From Siphonodentalium dalli (Eukaryota; Mollusca; Scaphopoda; Gadilida; Siphonodentaliidae): 64,000 nt of DNA. The notes under the pieces were generated by a model. It made no database searches, was not told where the DNA came from, and worked only from the letters and a program-made list of their open reading frames with translations. Shown here piece after piece: positions 45,099 through 57,215 of this stretch. The stretch's first letter is position 1. Every line of letters begins with the position of its first letter. Location of the stretch: contig CP136063.1 in the NCBI GenBank assembly GCA_032622095.1, positions 143,731,950 through 143,795,949 of the forward strand. Direction: 5' to 3'. The position numbers and the translations under genes are program-made.

Positions 45099-45840
45099 CC
45101 ATGATACGCCAAAAAGAACAATATGAGGGAATTTGAAATAATTATTAACATTAACAGCGTCATTATGAAACTATTGTCACAACACACCAGTATGTGACGA
45201 AAAACGTTTAGAAATAATCCCAAAATGTACAGACTTATTTGACTTTTGTTTGTTCCATCACCCAAGTCATCCCGACAATTCCGGCAGATCAAACTTCTTG
45301 CTCCATTGTACAATATTCGAGCGTGAAAGAGTCCGTTGTTTAGCTAATCAAAATGCGAACTTGGAAGTCAAAATATTACTGTAGATATATCTTATACCAA
45401 AAATGCCGACATATTCATCGCCCTAAAAAAGTTCATCGACGATACCAAACGATTTAACTGACATAATATGGTTATGAACTGTAAGGCGTGAACCAAAAGC
45501 TTAACACAATTGTGCTCTCGTATATTCACGCATGCACATGTCAGAGATGTGATTGTATGGGGGTGGGGTTGACATTCAGCAATTGGACACGGGATAGGTT
45601 GCGGGTGCTTATGGAACAGGCAATTCATCATTGAGACGCAATCAAACCATGATGCAATATGATGCAATGGCCACATATAAGCCCTTGGCTTACTGCAAAT
45701 CCTTTTCTCTAATGTTGAGTTGTTAATGTCTTTATATTATGTAATGTATGTGCTATTATTGAGAATAAAATATTATTTATTCTAAACCTTTTGTACCCAA
45801 AAAATAAGACCTTCTGTGATCCCTGACTAAATGCTATTCA
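45099..45840. other. Non-coding stretch; possible LINE tail near 45760
   Basis: No gene. GAGAATAAAATATTATTTATTC at ~45757 resembles a polyadenylation/3' tail but cannot be assigned. Confidence 0.4.
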
Positions 45841-47180
45841 TACAGCCGGATTCCAGTTTTCACTCATTGTCCCCAAACATTTCGTCATTTTCCAGTCATT
45901 TTTTTAAAACTTGGCACAGATGTCAACCAGTATGGGAACCTGCACTCCTGTGATTGTGATTTGTCGGAATCATTTTGGCGGAGTTATTGTCATTTTTCGA
46001 CACAGAATCGTACATCCTGGGATGCATCTTTGCCCGAACCTGTATTCTGTCATTTTCCAGTCAATTACAACTGGAGATTATAACACTACACAAAAGGCAA
46101 CATCGGCATGTCATCCGCTAATAAATGTGTAGGGCCAATATAGAGATATAGGGGGATAATCAGAGTACTTAATTCCAGTTTTCACTCATTTGATTAATTC
46201 AAGTAAAATTACTCTGGAAACCATAGAACGTGCCTTATTCCAACAACGCCCTGTTAATTTATAACTTACATATAACACTTAATTTTTTAACAAATGAAAA
46301 TGTTTATGAATTAATGATGCATATCATTTGTGCTTGATCCAAAATTCTCTCATTAAAAAAATATAATAAAACAATAGAAGATGTTTTACCCCAGAAACGA
46401 ACCCTAGAACATTGACATACTATAAAATGCTCTTACAAAATGTGAACGTGTTCCATTCCCATCCATAAATAGATGTAAATGCCATTTAGGCAGCTGGATT
46501 AATTTTTTCACTGGTTTAATTAACGAAAAACCCTATTTTACTCCCCAAAAATATAGATACAACACTATACGAAAAACGCAACACCGGTATGTTATCCGCT
46601 GTATCAATACGGACATTTTGATATATAAGTCAGTTTGTTACTTTTTCACATGATTCAATTCAATTAAGTACTGATTCTACTCCCCGCTAATAAATGTGTA
46701 GGGCCTATATAGAAATAGGGGGTGGTGCTTAAATCCAGTTTTCACTCATTTTATTAATTCAAATAAAATTACTCTGGAAATCATAGAACCTGCCTTATTC
46801 CAACAACGCCTTACATCTAACACTTATTTCTTTAACAAATGAAACTGGGAAAATTTATAAAATGGAACGAAATAATGATGCATATCACGTTGTGTTGATT
46901 CCAGAATTCTAAAATTTTTCGAAAAAAAGAAGCGATTTTTACCTAAAAACGAACCCTAGAACATTGACATATTACACAATTCTCTTGCGAAATGTGAACA
47001 TGTCCAACCTCTATTGTTTAGTTGTATTCCCATCCAAAATAGATGTAAATGTTATTTTGGCAGCTGGATTCCATTTTTCACGAAAAAGCCTATTTTACCC
47101 CAAAATAATAAATCGTACAACACTACACGAAAAGACAACACCGGTATGCTATCCGATGTATCAATACTGACATTTTGATA
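45840..47180. repeat. ~560 bp tandem repeat, two full units and a partial one
   Basis: GCTAATAAATGTGTAGGGCC occurs at ~46117 and ~46686. In each, the blocks AATTACTCTGGAAA.CATAGAA, CTTATTCCAACAACGCC, GAACCCTAGAACATTGACAT and CAACACCGGTATG follow in the same order. A partial upstream unit (45850-46110) ends with ACAAAAGGCAACATCGGCAT. Non-coding. Confidence 0.85.
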
Positions 47181-50092
47181 TAATTACAACTACTTTCGCT
47201 TTAGCTTAAATGCATGCATTTGATTGGTCAATGCCCTTAGATACGCTTGGTAGCGACAATCTCTATCAGCCGAGGGAAATTTCGTTTCCCGCATCACAAC
47301 GCGCAGTGATACTTTAAGAAATTGGGCGACATACACCGGTCGCCCCACATCATGACGTCATTTCTTAAACGCGTCCATAGTTACCATACCGTGAAAACAA
47401 AATTAACACATTCAGCTGATCAGTGAAACTATGAAATGCGATAATTTAGTTGGGATAAAGGAATATGTTTTATTCCACCATTAGTAAAACCCCTGGTTGC
47501 TTATGAGCACGAGACATAACCAGTGGTATTATAAATTTATATGTTCCTTGTTAGAGTTGTCCTCCTTGGGCATTGTGGATAATGGAAATAGTAGTAAGAT
47601 TTATACATACTTTATATGTTCTATATAGCACATCGATACACAGGACGAACATTACATGTAAAAAGACGTGTAGACACGAATTCATTATACTATGCCGTGT
47701 ATATATCGATCATGATGATGACCCTAAAATAAATAAAATATAAAACATAACTATGCTGAACGCATTTACAATGAATCTTTCTTATGCTCCGAAATGGAGT
47801 CTTAAATAATTCAGATACAAATCAAATGGTTGTTAATGCAAACTAATGATTTTGCATTTAGTATAACATTAAATTAGTATAATTCATGTATTTTATGCCT
47901 GTTACATCAGTATTATCATTTATCCAGCTTCGTGTCAATACTAATATGACATGACAGTGGTCATGGCAGCATAAAATGCACATTTGTAACGATTACTTAC
48001 TTTTCGAGTTTGACACCGGAGACCGCAAATTCGATGGGGAAGTTTGGGAACACCGCTTCGGAATTGCTATCGACTCTGAGTGCCTTGGTGACAATATATG
48101 TTCTAGAATCGTTTTAAAGAAGTGTAATTTACACCTGTTTGTGTGTAGTTGGAAAGTTGGAAACAGAGATAGAATTGTGTGTGTGAACTTCCGGTCGGTC
48201 GCCCAATTTATTCTCGACTTAATTTCCCATTTACCGTTAAAAGAGCAGATGAAGTCCATACGCAAGTATAACTTGGGTAGTTTTACTATTATTGTGTTTT
48301 TAATATAGTTTCTTCATAAAACTAGTTTAATCACCAACTAATTTATGCGGATTGTCGTAATTATAAGCAATCAACGTCGTTTTCAAAACGAAATTATAAA
48401 GTATCTAATTCGGAATCAGACACTTCTACACGCCGACAGATGCATCGAAAACGACGTTGGTTGCATATATATACTCTTCCACATGGTTGAACTCGAAATA
48501 TAGGGCCCAATTCCGGTCCCAGTTGCTCCACTATCTTATAGATATACACACAAGGCATGCTCAAGCATTCAGCCTTTATGCTGTATACATGTGTGTGAGC
48601 CTACTGACTACTGACTGATTACCAACCTGAATCATTGTCGTATTTTAGTGAGCTTTTTAATTTTAATGCACAATTACATGGGTTATTTCAAAATTTTTAT
48701 TGTCCATCACTTATTTCCGGTAGTGCGTAACATTATGGAGCCAAATTGTACTGTTTTCCCGCTATACACAGCCCCACCGCAACGCACAGGTTCCGTTCAC
48801 CAAATACGAGATATATTAATGATACAAAATACGGCGATTATTTTTAATACGCTTACCGGTTTAATCAAAATATTATAAAAGGACAATCGATCTACGTGCG
48901 AGAGAGATAGAGAAAGATAGCCCCAAAAATAATGTTTCCACGTGCATCCAGTGAAGGGCTGCAATTTCATAGCCTAGGATATCATTTACAATGTCTCAAT
49001 TGGTGTATACTCATTGAATTTTATATATGATGTGTACACTGGCTGCGAAAAGTTGCGAAAATAGGAAGTAATTTACATCCGTGTTGCAGTGAACGAACGG
49101 TTTGTAGCTGAGAGTTCTATATTTCTATGTGGGTTATATTTTTGTCTACGATGGTGCATAGTTACAATTCGGCTTGACCAGTTTAGCACCGACAACAGTC
49201 GTGAAGAGTTAGTGGGAAATTAATTATTTTAAGGAACATTGTCTATATATATGTTTATCATGATAATTCAAATTTATATTTATTTATTTTAGACTTTTAA
49301 GCATTATGTTTACAATAAATGTTATTGCATGCAATTAGCATTCATTGTTCCGTTCCAATGCAGCTAAATGCATAAGTAGACCTAGATTAGGCAATGGTAC
49401 CAATTCTCAATGCAATCAATGCCCCATGTGTAATTCCATCATTTATGTACGAAACAGATCGTTTTTCCAGGTATTCGTAGGACCAGGAATAGCAACAAAA
49501 TGGGAAAATATGCGTGGAAATGTATATTGATCTTCATCAGCGACCCCCTCCCCTGATTCGCACAATGACCTACCATCATGTCTACGTGAAGAATATGATG
49601 GCGTTATGCTCTTTTCCGACAACTTGCATTCACACTGCTGTTGGTCTGGGCCAGGTTGTGATCGGCCATATTGTTTGAGCATAGATTGGATCTTCAATTT
49701 GAGCAAAATCGCAGATAATCGTAGATTGAAAACCCGCTGCACACATATCATAACAAACTTTTGAGTGCTATAATTATGCATACAATACATGTGCTATAAA
49801 CGTGTCATAATTTCTGCATATGGCATGCATGTTGGCCTGACATTTTAGATGAGAATTGGTCATATAGAACTGGGATTGTGTGCCATTGTTTAAAGGCACG
49901 CATTCAGAAAAATATCAACAGCGTAGTTTTTCTTGCCAGATTTGAACGATAAAACGATATTTGATTTGCACATTGGCCACATTTTCCAATAAATAGAACA
50001 GTCTTCTATATTAAAATTCCAACCTAATCGGTGTACATATAAACAAATTATCGCCCTATCGCCCGGCGTTAATGCCACCCCAAATCGTTTAT
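47181..50092. other. Mostly non-coding; small inverted repeat and unassigned frames
   Basis: A hairpin (TTTAAGAAAT...GGGCGAC / GTCGCCC...ATTTCTTAAA) lies at ~47313-47370. A 110-codon frame (47976-48308 +) and a 90-codon frame opposite it (47993-48265 -) are unassigned. ~48757-48793 resembles 50197-50232 near the Penelope-like fragment. Confidence 0.45.
48371..48466. repeat. ~96 bp inverted-repeat element
   Basis: CAATCAACGTCGTTTTC (left) faces GAAAACGACGTTGGTTG (right), one mismatch. May be a tiny MITE; no clear target duplication. Confidence 0.5.
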
Positions 50093-50106
50093 CTGTTTGA
50101 GTGAAA

Positions 50107-50180
50107 TTTACATCTAACCGGGAGCGATGGTTTACATCTAACCGGGAGCGATGGTTTACATCTATAACCGGGAGCGATGG
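50107..50180. repeat. 24 bp tandem repeat, three units
   Basis: TTTACATCTAACCGGGAGCG plus ATGG, three times, the last with a 2 bp insertion. It overlaps the 3' end of the Penelope-like frame, whose last codons (NHRSRL) are repeated downstream in it. Confidence 0.95.
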
Positions 50181-50542
50181 TTTTCCCGCCGGTGGTCTGC
50201 TATACACAGAGCCACCGCAACGTACAGTTCCGGGTGCAAGGAGTTTCTAATAGTGTCCAGTTTTTCTATAATCTTCATCTCAATTATCTTCCATTTCCTA
50301 ACTGTGTGCAGACCCCCACATAGGACTGTAACTCGCCAGTCTGCATCATGATGTCCCTGTGAATTTAAATGTTCCCCAACAGGAAAATCAACGGTTCCAG
50401 ACACGATTCCTGCACGGTGTCCATTCATACGTTTACGGAGAGTCTGTCTGGTTTTGCCGATATATCTGGTGTTTGGACATTTTCGACATATATAGAACAT
50501 ATACATTGTGCTGTTTATTTCACGGTATATTACTGGTGGCAA
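50162..50542 (-). pseudogene. Penelope-like element, GIY-YIG endonuclease domain fragment
   Basis: A 126-codon minus-strand frame with MYMFYICRKCPNTRYIGKT, QTLRKRMNGHRAGI, FPVGEHLNSQGHHDADWRV and WKIIEMKIIEKLDT. The Y-I...Y-I-G start, the Arg-rich strand ending in NGH and the following VxEHxN block are the GIY-YIG nuclease signature in the form found at the C-terminus of Penelope-like retroelements. The domain nicks target DNA. The RT and N-terminal part are absent: upstream (above ~50545) the sequence is not recognisable, so the copy is 5'-truncated. A bacterial-type homing nuclease is unlikely given the context. An isolated host GIY-YIG gene is less likely because no other exons are visible. 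Confidence 0.85.
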
Positions 50543-51287
50543 ATCTGCTGCCGGTATTTTACTGTAAAATGTACAGCCTATATTTCACAATGAAGAAAAA
50601 AACAAAACATGGCGGCATATGATCGTCTTCCGAATCGAATTTGGTCATGTGAAAATGTGGGGGAATGGCTGGGGACCATCGTTTTGTCATACGTTATGAC
50701 ATTGATACTTGGCTTTTATGTAGGTATATTAGTATATATGTATGGTTCCCGGAATCAATTATACGATAGTCACTAGTGAACGATATGGCAATCATCGATG
50801 GTATAAATACTAAATTGACGACCTACATGTAGTAACCTATTATTTGTACTTAAATCTAAACACATGTGTGACTGTGAAGACATCAACCTTTTATGTCAGC
50901 GTTGCGATTAAATAGTTTACTCCAACCAACAAGGTTTCACACGAGATTGCGCCGTCATTACTCTTGGCGAAAATAAGCTACAGTAGCGATGTCAGAATAA
51001 AACTCGGAATATACATTCATCGAATTTCAACATACCATCGACCCGGAACCATATGTACATATCTATTGTATAATATTTCTATATATCTATTGTTTATATA
51101 ATTCTATATCTCAATATCCTTATGTTATACATGTATTAACTTGGATGAGAGAATAAAGCATTGGTAAGTGTCTGACTAATTTAAAGGTGTAAGGTGCCTT
51201 ATTTATGTTTACTTTAATTAAACACAAATTCAGAAATTTTGCCGATTATTTCAGATATTCAGACACATTTTACTCCACATGACGTTC
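50543..51287. other. Non-coding stretch, nothing recognised
   Basis: AT-rich; no coding or repeat signal. Confidence 0.5.
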
Positions 51288-52015
51288 ATCACATTGCTAA
51301 ACATATACACTGAAGGCCGTATCTCAGGTAAACAAAAATAGTACAAACATGTTTTCGAAATCGATCGAGATATTGTTGTGAAAGATCCATATACCCAATT
51401 CAATGAGAATTGAATCTGGTGAAGTTTGATTAAGTTATCACAGAAACTGCCATACAATACAATTGCAAACAAAAACAAAAAACAAACCCAAGGGTCATAA
51501 CTCGGGCAAAATAAATCGGACGAACTAGTTTTAGAACTCGATCAAGATATTGTGGTAAAAGGTGCGCATGAGATATGAATGTAATCAGTTGACGTTTTTA
51601 AAGTTTTAGCGCTAACGGGCATACAATTGCTAAAAAGAAACATAGACAAACTGAGGGCCGTAACTGATGTAAAAGGATCGGACAAATCTGGTTTTCGGAC
51701 ATGTTCAACATATTGTAGTGAAAGCTCCATATACCAAACATGGATGCAATTGGTTGACACAACGGAAACTAATTGAATTAAAACATCCTAAAATTGCTAC
51801 AAATAGACAAAAATAAATGGCTGTTACTTGGGTAGAAAGGATCGGACAAATCTGGTTTTCGAACTCTGTCGAGATATTGTTGTAAAATATACATATACCA
51901 AATATGAATGAAATTGGTTGACATTTGTTCATGTTTTCGCGCTAACGGTCATCTGATTTATAAAAATAGAAATAAGTGCCACAAAACTGGTTAGAAAATG
52001 GGCACGAATCCGATT
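51288..52015. repeat. ~165 bp diverged tandem repeat, about four and a half units
   Basis: Anchor phrases CGAGATATTGTTGTGAAAG (near 51368), ATATTGTGGTAAAAGG (51547), ATATTGTAGTGAAAGC (51711) and ATATTGTTGTAAAAT (51874) are each followed by CATATACCAAA and a TGAATG.AATTGGTTGAC block. AGGATCGGACAAATCTGGTT precedes two of them. Non-coding. Confidence 0.88.
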
Positions 52016-52299
52016 TTCCGCGTACAGGAGTCGCACATTAACTCACAAACCAAAAAGGACAATTAACTCACAAACCAAAAATTGTCGGATTTATTAATAA
52101 ACGGTTATGTTATATAGGTGTGTTGCCGCCCGCCGGCCAACAACCCCTCGCCAACGAAGAGTTTGTAAACTCGACTAAAATCCGATATATGCAGAATGTG
52201 TTGAATTTAGAAAAGCACTATCTGGATCCGTGAATATAGTTTAAATGTATTAGCATGCTTTATAGCTCGAGATATTACGCAGTTAAGATATCTGCCGGT

Positions 52300-53775
52300 G
52301 TTGGACTCCCAATTGTGTCGACAGATTGACTAGGTGGGGGTGTAAAGCAGCGCGGTGTACCTTATCTCCTACATTATTTAAGATTTGTATTGATGATATA
52401 AGTAAGAATTTCGGACAAACTTCCGACCCGGTATAATGGCAGAATTCTCAACCAACTCTTATTAGCTTATGACATAGTTCTGGTACAACAGTTAAATAAT
52501 GGTGCCACAGTGTGTTTAAAACAATTAGTGCAATATGCAGCTGACAATAATCTTTATATAAATGCCGAGAAAACAAAATGTATGATATTTCGGTCATGGA
52601 AACAAAACAGGACCAATTATTATATTTTGAAGGAAGGCAATTGGAATTATTGGATGAGTATAAATAATTATATCTCATTTTCACTTGCAACGGGGAAATA
52701 AAAAAAAGGCCAAGGGGAACGTGAATTCACGGGCATCTAAAGCTATGATGTTCTTGACGAACTTGCTCAAACCGCAAATTGAATTACCCACAACGATAAA
52801 ATGTAAACTGTTTGATAAAAATATTAAACCAAACTTAGTACATGGTGTGAAATGTGAGTGCCTGAACTTAATTTGCTTTTCAAAGATAATATTGCATGTG
52901 AACAAACACATCTGAAGTTGTGTATGAATAGTTTATTCTTAAACAGGACAGCATCTAATCACGAGTCAAGAGCAGAGCTAGGTCGTTTTCTTATAGCATA
53001 CGAGGCTGTACTTCGTTTACTCAAATAGATGAATGAACTTTCTAAAGTAAATAGTGACAATATATTATCCGTGTCATTTGAAGAGTCTGTAACTATTCTT
53101 GTAAACCTTCATATTTGGGCCACGCATCTATCGAAATTGGATATTAGACTAAACGACGATTATACGATTTCAGGAACGAATGAGAGGCAGTTTGTCGTGA
53201 ATTTAAAACAAGAACACGTCTCGCAGTTTAAACATGATATGTTCGACGACGACAAATTGAATGCAAAACAAATTACACACTTGCAGATTATTAAAGAAAG
53301 AATATATCTTTGAACCATATCTCACCTATGTATTAATGAACAATAAGCTCGAAAATATTTAACTAAACTTCGCGCTAGTAATCATCAGAAAAGAGGATAT
53401 GCCCTGTATGCAAACAAAACATAATTGAAAGAGATACATTTGTTCAAGAAATGCGATGCCTGTAATGATCTCAGGTAGTTTGTTCGAAAGGATTTAAAGG
53501 AACGAGCCTGATTGTTGCAATATAAATGAAGCTAACAAATGCGTAACTATCCTGAAAAACAATCCTGGAAAGCTAACTGTTTATGTGCAACATGATCCTG
53601 TTTATAGATTTATAGATAACAGCTCAGTAGTTGATACTTTCAAATATGCAAGTATCATAATTAGCAATTAACTATGTTATGTTTTGTTATTACGTTGTAT
53701 GACATATAATTATATAAGTTAGTTTCAATTGTGCAACTGCCATACATTGGTATATTGAAATAAATATATATATAG
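52300..53775 (+). pseudogene. LINE-C: 5'-truncated non-LTR ORF2 (RT motif B to C-terminus)
   Basis: In broken frames: CTLSPTLFKICIDDISKNFG (motif B block, ~52353), QLLLAYDIVLV (degraded motif C, ~52460), LQYAADNNLYINAEKTKCMI (~52528), RASKAMMFLTNLLKP and KCKLFDKNIKPNLVHG (~52730-52845), EQTHLKLCMN, NRTASNHESRAELGRF (~52900-52995), then a C-terminal region up to ~53650. The latter blocks match the thumb and tail of CR1/Nimb-like LINEs. Catalytic motif C is destroyed and stops interrupt nearly every block. The 3' end is probably the AATAAATATATATATAG stretch near 53775. Different family from LINE-A and LINE-B. Confidence 0.82.
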
Positions 53776-53872
53776 CTCATGCTAGACCACTGCTGTGTCA
53801 ATATTCGACCCCATGTTCGTACTGATACGCTTTCCAACTCTCAGTGAAGGGTTTCCTTTTTAAGGATGTCCC

Positions 53873-53975
53873 AGTAGCGAGATGGTTGCGTCGTGGATAA
53901 GATCACCGTAGTCTGGGATAGATGATGTTGGCATGGGTTTTACCCCCGACATGAGCGACAGTGAATCCTAATCTG
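53873..53975 (+). other. Possible decayed tRNA-derived SINE head
   Basis: TAGCGAGATGGTTGCGTCG resembles a pol III A box, and GGGTTTTACCCCCGAC ~60 bases on resembles a B box with flanking T-arm stem. The spacing is right for a tRNA-like SINE head. No tail or target duplication seen; the B box lacks the usual TTCGA core. Confidence 0.3.
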
Positions 53976-54002
53976 AGTTGAGGGACACCTCAGTGTGCCA
54001 TT

Positions 54003-54130
54003 CCGATCGATACATGGTCATTTTCATAATAAATTAGAAATTGTTCACGCTCTCCGAGGCAGACACCTTTGAAGCAATCAACACTCATACTGGGTCAGTG
54101 CCGCCATAAATCTGATATATCTATATTCAG
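54003..54130 (+). repeat. Dispersed repeat, copy 1
   Basis: Matches 57443-57570 in the same orientation: CCGATCGATACATGG, TTGTTCACGCTC, AACACTCATACTG.GTC.GTGCC.CCATAA in order. Family not recognised. Confidence 0.75.
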
Positions 54131-54188
54131 TTGCATCGAGTGGTAATAGGGGTAATTATAAACAAAGTGTAATATACATGTACAACGT

Positions 54189-54407
54189 ATGGAACACTTG
54201 TTATATATTCTTAAAGTAAAGTCATCAGCAAACAGCGATGCAGTCTTGGATGAATTGGGTCGTTTTCCATTGACTATATTACGATTCTATCGAATCTTTC
54301 AGTATTGGATTCATTTAATTCAGGAGCAAAACTCATTACTCTTTAATGTATATGAAACAATTCGGAACGACTGTGATTCCGGTTTGTCGATTAAGGAGAC
54401 CAACTGA
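54189..54407 (+). pseudogene. LINE-C-like fragment (ORF2 C-terminal block)
   Basis: A 72-codon frame with LKVKSSANSDAVLDELGRFP followed by RIFQYWIHLIQEQNSLLFNV. The E/D-L-G-R-F-P block and the following aromatic W-x-(H/K)-L-I segment correspond to the NRTASNHESRAELGRF region of LINE-C upstream. So it is a short piece of a second, related copy. No RT catalytic motifs. It is surrounded by unassigned sequence and by copy 1 of the dispersed repeat. Confidence 0.65.
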
Positions 54408-54653
54408 ACATTTTGTCTACTGCATGGTCTGTCCGGCCTATATTGATATATCACATCGATATCTGAGAACATACCACTGTCACTGGCCACCCAATACAGA
54501 AATGTGATACACTAATGAAAAATAAATCTAGATTTTCATTGAATCGGTTAGCAAAACACTTATATGCTTTAGAAGAGATAATGTGTTGTCCTCAATGACT
54601 TAGTAAGTTGCCAATATAGAATATCGAATTTGGAATTTAGATTATAAAGTTAT

Positions 54654-54810
54654 TATACATTGTTGTGTACAGTATGTGTTTTTCTTGTACGAGTCCAGGT
54701 TGTGGTGAAAAGTCATGTAGGACGAGACACGCAATGTCGAGTCCAGTATGACTTTTCACCACAACCTGGACGAGTACAAGAAAAACTCATACTGTACACA
54801 ACATTGTATA
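54654..54810. mobile_element. 157 bp hairpin MITE
   Basis: Arms of ~68 bp: TATACATTGTTGTGTACAGT... on the left faces ...ACTGTACACAACATTGTATA on the right, nearly perfect, with a ~20 bp loop. It could fold into a long hairpin. A TA target (Tc1/mariner style) is possible because the arms begin with TATA. Confidence 0.8.
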
Positions 54811-55188
54811 ACGACATTTTTATTATCCATCTGTATGTTTATCCAAATTTTGGGAATAAAACTTTAGTGGTTATTTTTGGTATTTGTCGGCACTTAATTC
54901 TCTATAAAAGCCTGTATTTGATCATCAGAAATCATGATTTGGAACAGTAAACACGGAAATGAAAAAAAACACTTTATATACATATATGCGGCAGTGAAAC
55001 GTCTACTAAACCAACCAGTGTTGGGCGCGCATCACAATTTCACCGATTCATTTCGCAATAGTTAATTCGTGACGTCACAGAGTCCCGATTGCACACTTGG
55101 GAGTCCAACATGACATTCGGGAGTCCCGGCTTATTACGTGGCGGCTTTTGCCCAATCAGAAATAGTGTTAGTAAAGGGATGGATAGTA
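54811..55188. other. Non-coding stretch, nothing recognised
   Basis: No gene or repeat seen. Confidence 0.5.
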
Positions 55189-55203
55189 ATAATAATAATA
55201 ATA

Positions 55204-55232
<29 letters not shown>
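55185..55232. repeat. (AAT)n-(ATT)n palindromic microsatellite
   Basis: AAT units followed directly by ATT units, so the repeat is self-complementary; ends in a short TA run. Confidence 0.95.
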
Positions 55233-55235
<3 letters not shown>

Positions 55236-55239
55236 CTGT

Positions 55240-55496
55240 ATGCTGATGGATTGTGATTCGGGTTTCTTCTGACGTTCCGGTCACATTAATAAAATATAGT
55301 AATGACCCCATCTAGTAGTGAATCGTGGACGCCGGAAGAATCCTGATTCACTCATGTGTCTGTTCGCGCTGGAACACGAGCATCCACTGGGGACCTTAAC
55401 TCGATTGAATTGTTTTTTTTTATGTTATAATGTTGTATATGCGATAAATGTATTAATCCCCATTTATATCAATAAAACTACTTGACTTGACTTGGT
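55240..55496 (+). mobile_element. LINE 3' UTR fragment with (TTGAC)n tail
   Basis: ATATCAATAAAACTACTTGACTTGACTTGG at the right edge has the form of a LINE 3' end with a short tandem tail (CTTGA repeats). CGCGCTGGAACACGAGCATC upstream looks like shared 3' UTR of such elements. No coding part remains. Confidence 0.5.
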
Positions 55497-55830
55497 TAAA
55501 TGGTCCTGCCGATTGTCTATGATGTTGGTGGGTTCTATACTGAATTGCTATGAGCTGGTGGGGCATGCTGTTAAATTGTACCGTCAGTTGTGTTTCTAAA
55601 AATTTCATGTTCGCGGTGTTTGGCTAATCGTATCGATTTGAAAAAAGGCCAGTATTTGTAACCATTTATGAAAATATACATTTTAAATATTATAATTATG
55701 GCTGCTCTGGTGTTTGCAAAATGATAGGAATAGGTCAGTTTGCAAAAACAAACAATGTGCCACTATCAATCTATTCTAAAATACATGTTTTTTTTACGTT
55801 TTTCCTCCAATCGTTCAGATTAACCAAAGG
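55492..55830 (+). repeat. Dispersed repeat related to the FB1 loop
   Basis: The order GGTTAAATGGTCCTGC, GAATTGCTATGA, GTGTTTGGCTAATCGTATCG, GGAATAGGTCAGTTTGCAAA and ATACATGTTTTTTTTA matches 2187-2520 (GGTTAAGTGGTCCTGC, GATTGCTATGA, TTGTTTGGCTAATCCGAGC, GGAATAGTCATC... and ATACATGTTTTTTAAT). Diverged but collinear over ~330 bp. Confidence 0.7.
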
Positions 55831-56747
55831 CTGCAAAGATTACAACTTTCGAAAAATAACAGTACATATACATTCTTACCAGCGTCAGCCCTATGTACAA
55901 GATCATAGCAGGACTAACAAGCCTCACAGCAACTTAATATTATGACCGCTCAACCAGGGGTATGACAGTTGCGCGAGAATCGACACTTTGGACCAAAACA
56001 GTGCGAGCGCTGGTATGAGCAAATGTACAGTTAGTACAACATGGTGGCCGTATGGGTTGATTTAAAAAGCACAACTGACAAATGTTTTATTTTCACCAAT
56101 TATGAAATAGTGAAACCCACACGGAAATGCCCATACATGTAAAACTGAAGACACTGTGTTAGCATGTGTTTTTCCGAACACCAAATAGTAGAGGGCGTCC
56201 ACATATGGAGACAAATATCATATCTAAAGAGAAACTGGTCACTCACACAATGCTCAATATTCGATATCAAACTGGTGATACTCAAGAGAGTCTGTGTTGA
56301 AGGAAATTATGATGTAAAAGTCAATGTCAATCAGAATTATGTATATTTCGATCAGAAATGACTGCGTTTCTCTGTGAGTTCATAGCAGCATGCATGTTGA
56401 TTTAAGGACTTATCTTGTTTGAGACATTATAGTAAGACCGACGGTGGATTATAGCAACACCATGTGGAGTCTCACCTAAACTAAGTGTGTGGTGAATGGA
56501 AGGCCGCAACGGAGAGCCGCTAAATTGATATCAGCCATTCGTCATCTAGGTTATCGGGAACCAATGGACATTAGCGCTTCGGAGGGGACCTCATTGAAGT
56601 ATATACCTGTATCAACGACATGTAAAATATAAAACAAATGAGCACTTCCAATATATGGAAGACACGAAGTCACTCTGAGAAACTAAAACGAAATGTCCAA
56701 TTTAGACATAGTTCAAACAAAGTTTTACAGGACTTGGACTGCACAGG

Positions 56748-57215
56748 TCAATTGTACTCAATCTGAACTCGGCAGTAGTTCGACTGCACCTGCTCCTGCG
56801 TGGCCGTCGGCTGAAATTTCTCATCAGGGTTTGCAACGGTTGAGAACAAGTGGTTGTCGTATGGCGTATTAGGCCAACATAAGCCGCCAGCCATGTTGAA
56901 ACTGTTCAAATTCGAGTTAGCGCGGGTTTGTGATCCACGCAAGACGAAGATAACTTGTTTCGTGTATCGGGGCAAAATTGTCAGCCATTTTCCAGGGATC
57001 GTGGATTCTACGTTCAGGTGCACTATCCAACGGTATGTCTTGTGAGTATACAATTCGATCGAAAGTGAGAACATATTAAAACGTTGGTTCACTGAAATTG
57101 TGCATGATATTTTGTCGAACTTCGGATTGAATATATACACAGAACGACCCGAGTGTGTTGACGGGTCTGTTGATACGGCACGAGTACTAGGGCGGAATGA
57201 TAGAACGAGAGGCAC
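56748..57215 (-). CDS. Unassigned 155-codon open frame
   Basis: The longest open frame in the window not explained by a transposon or a simple repeat. The translation has Ser/Thr-rich ends, a segment IPGKWLTILPRYTKQVIFVL and a Gln-rich tail. I recognise no domain, signal peptide or clear membrane segment. The ATG at 57215 is simply the first available. An inverted repeat pair (57163-57181 / 57251-57269) overlaps its 5' end, which hints that the region is part of a transposon rather than a host exon. At this base composition a frame of this length can arise by chance in 64 kb. Confidence 0.18.
   Translation of the reverse strand: MPLVLSFRPSTRAVSTDPSTHSGRSVYIFNPKFDKISCTISVNQRFNMFSLSIELYTHKTYRWIVHLNVESTIPGKWLTILPRYTKQVIFVLRGSQTRANSNLNSFNMAGGLCWPNTPYDNHLFSTVANPDEKFQPTATQEQVQSNYCRVQIEYN

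Noticed and set aside
47976-48308. Opposed 110- and 90-codon frames
   Set aside because: No motif; two frames on opposite strands of the same DNA cannot both be supported, and neither is distinctive.
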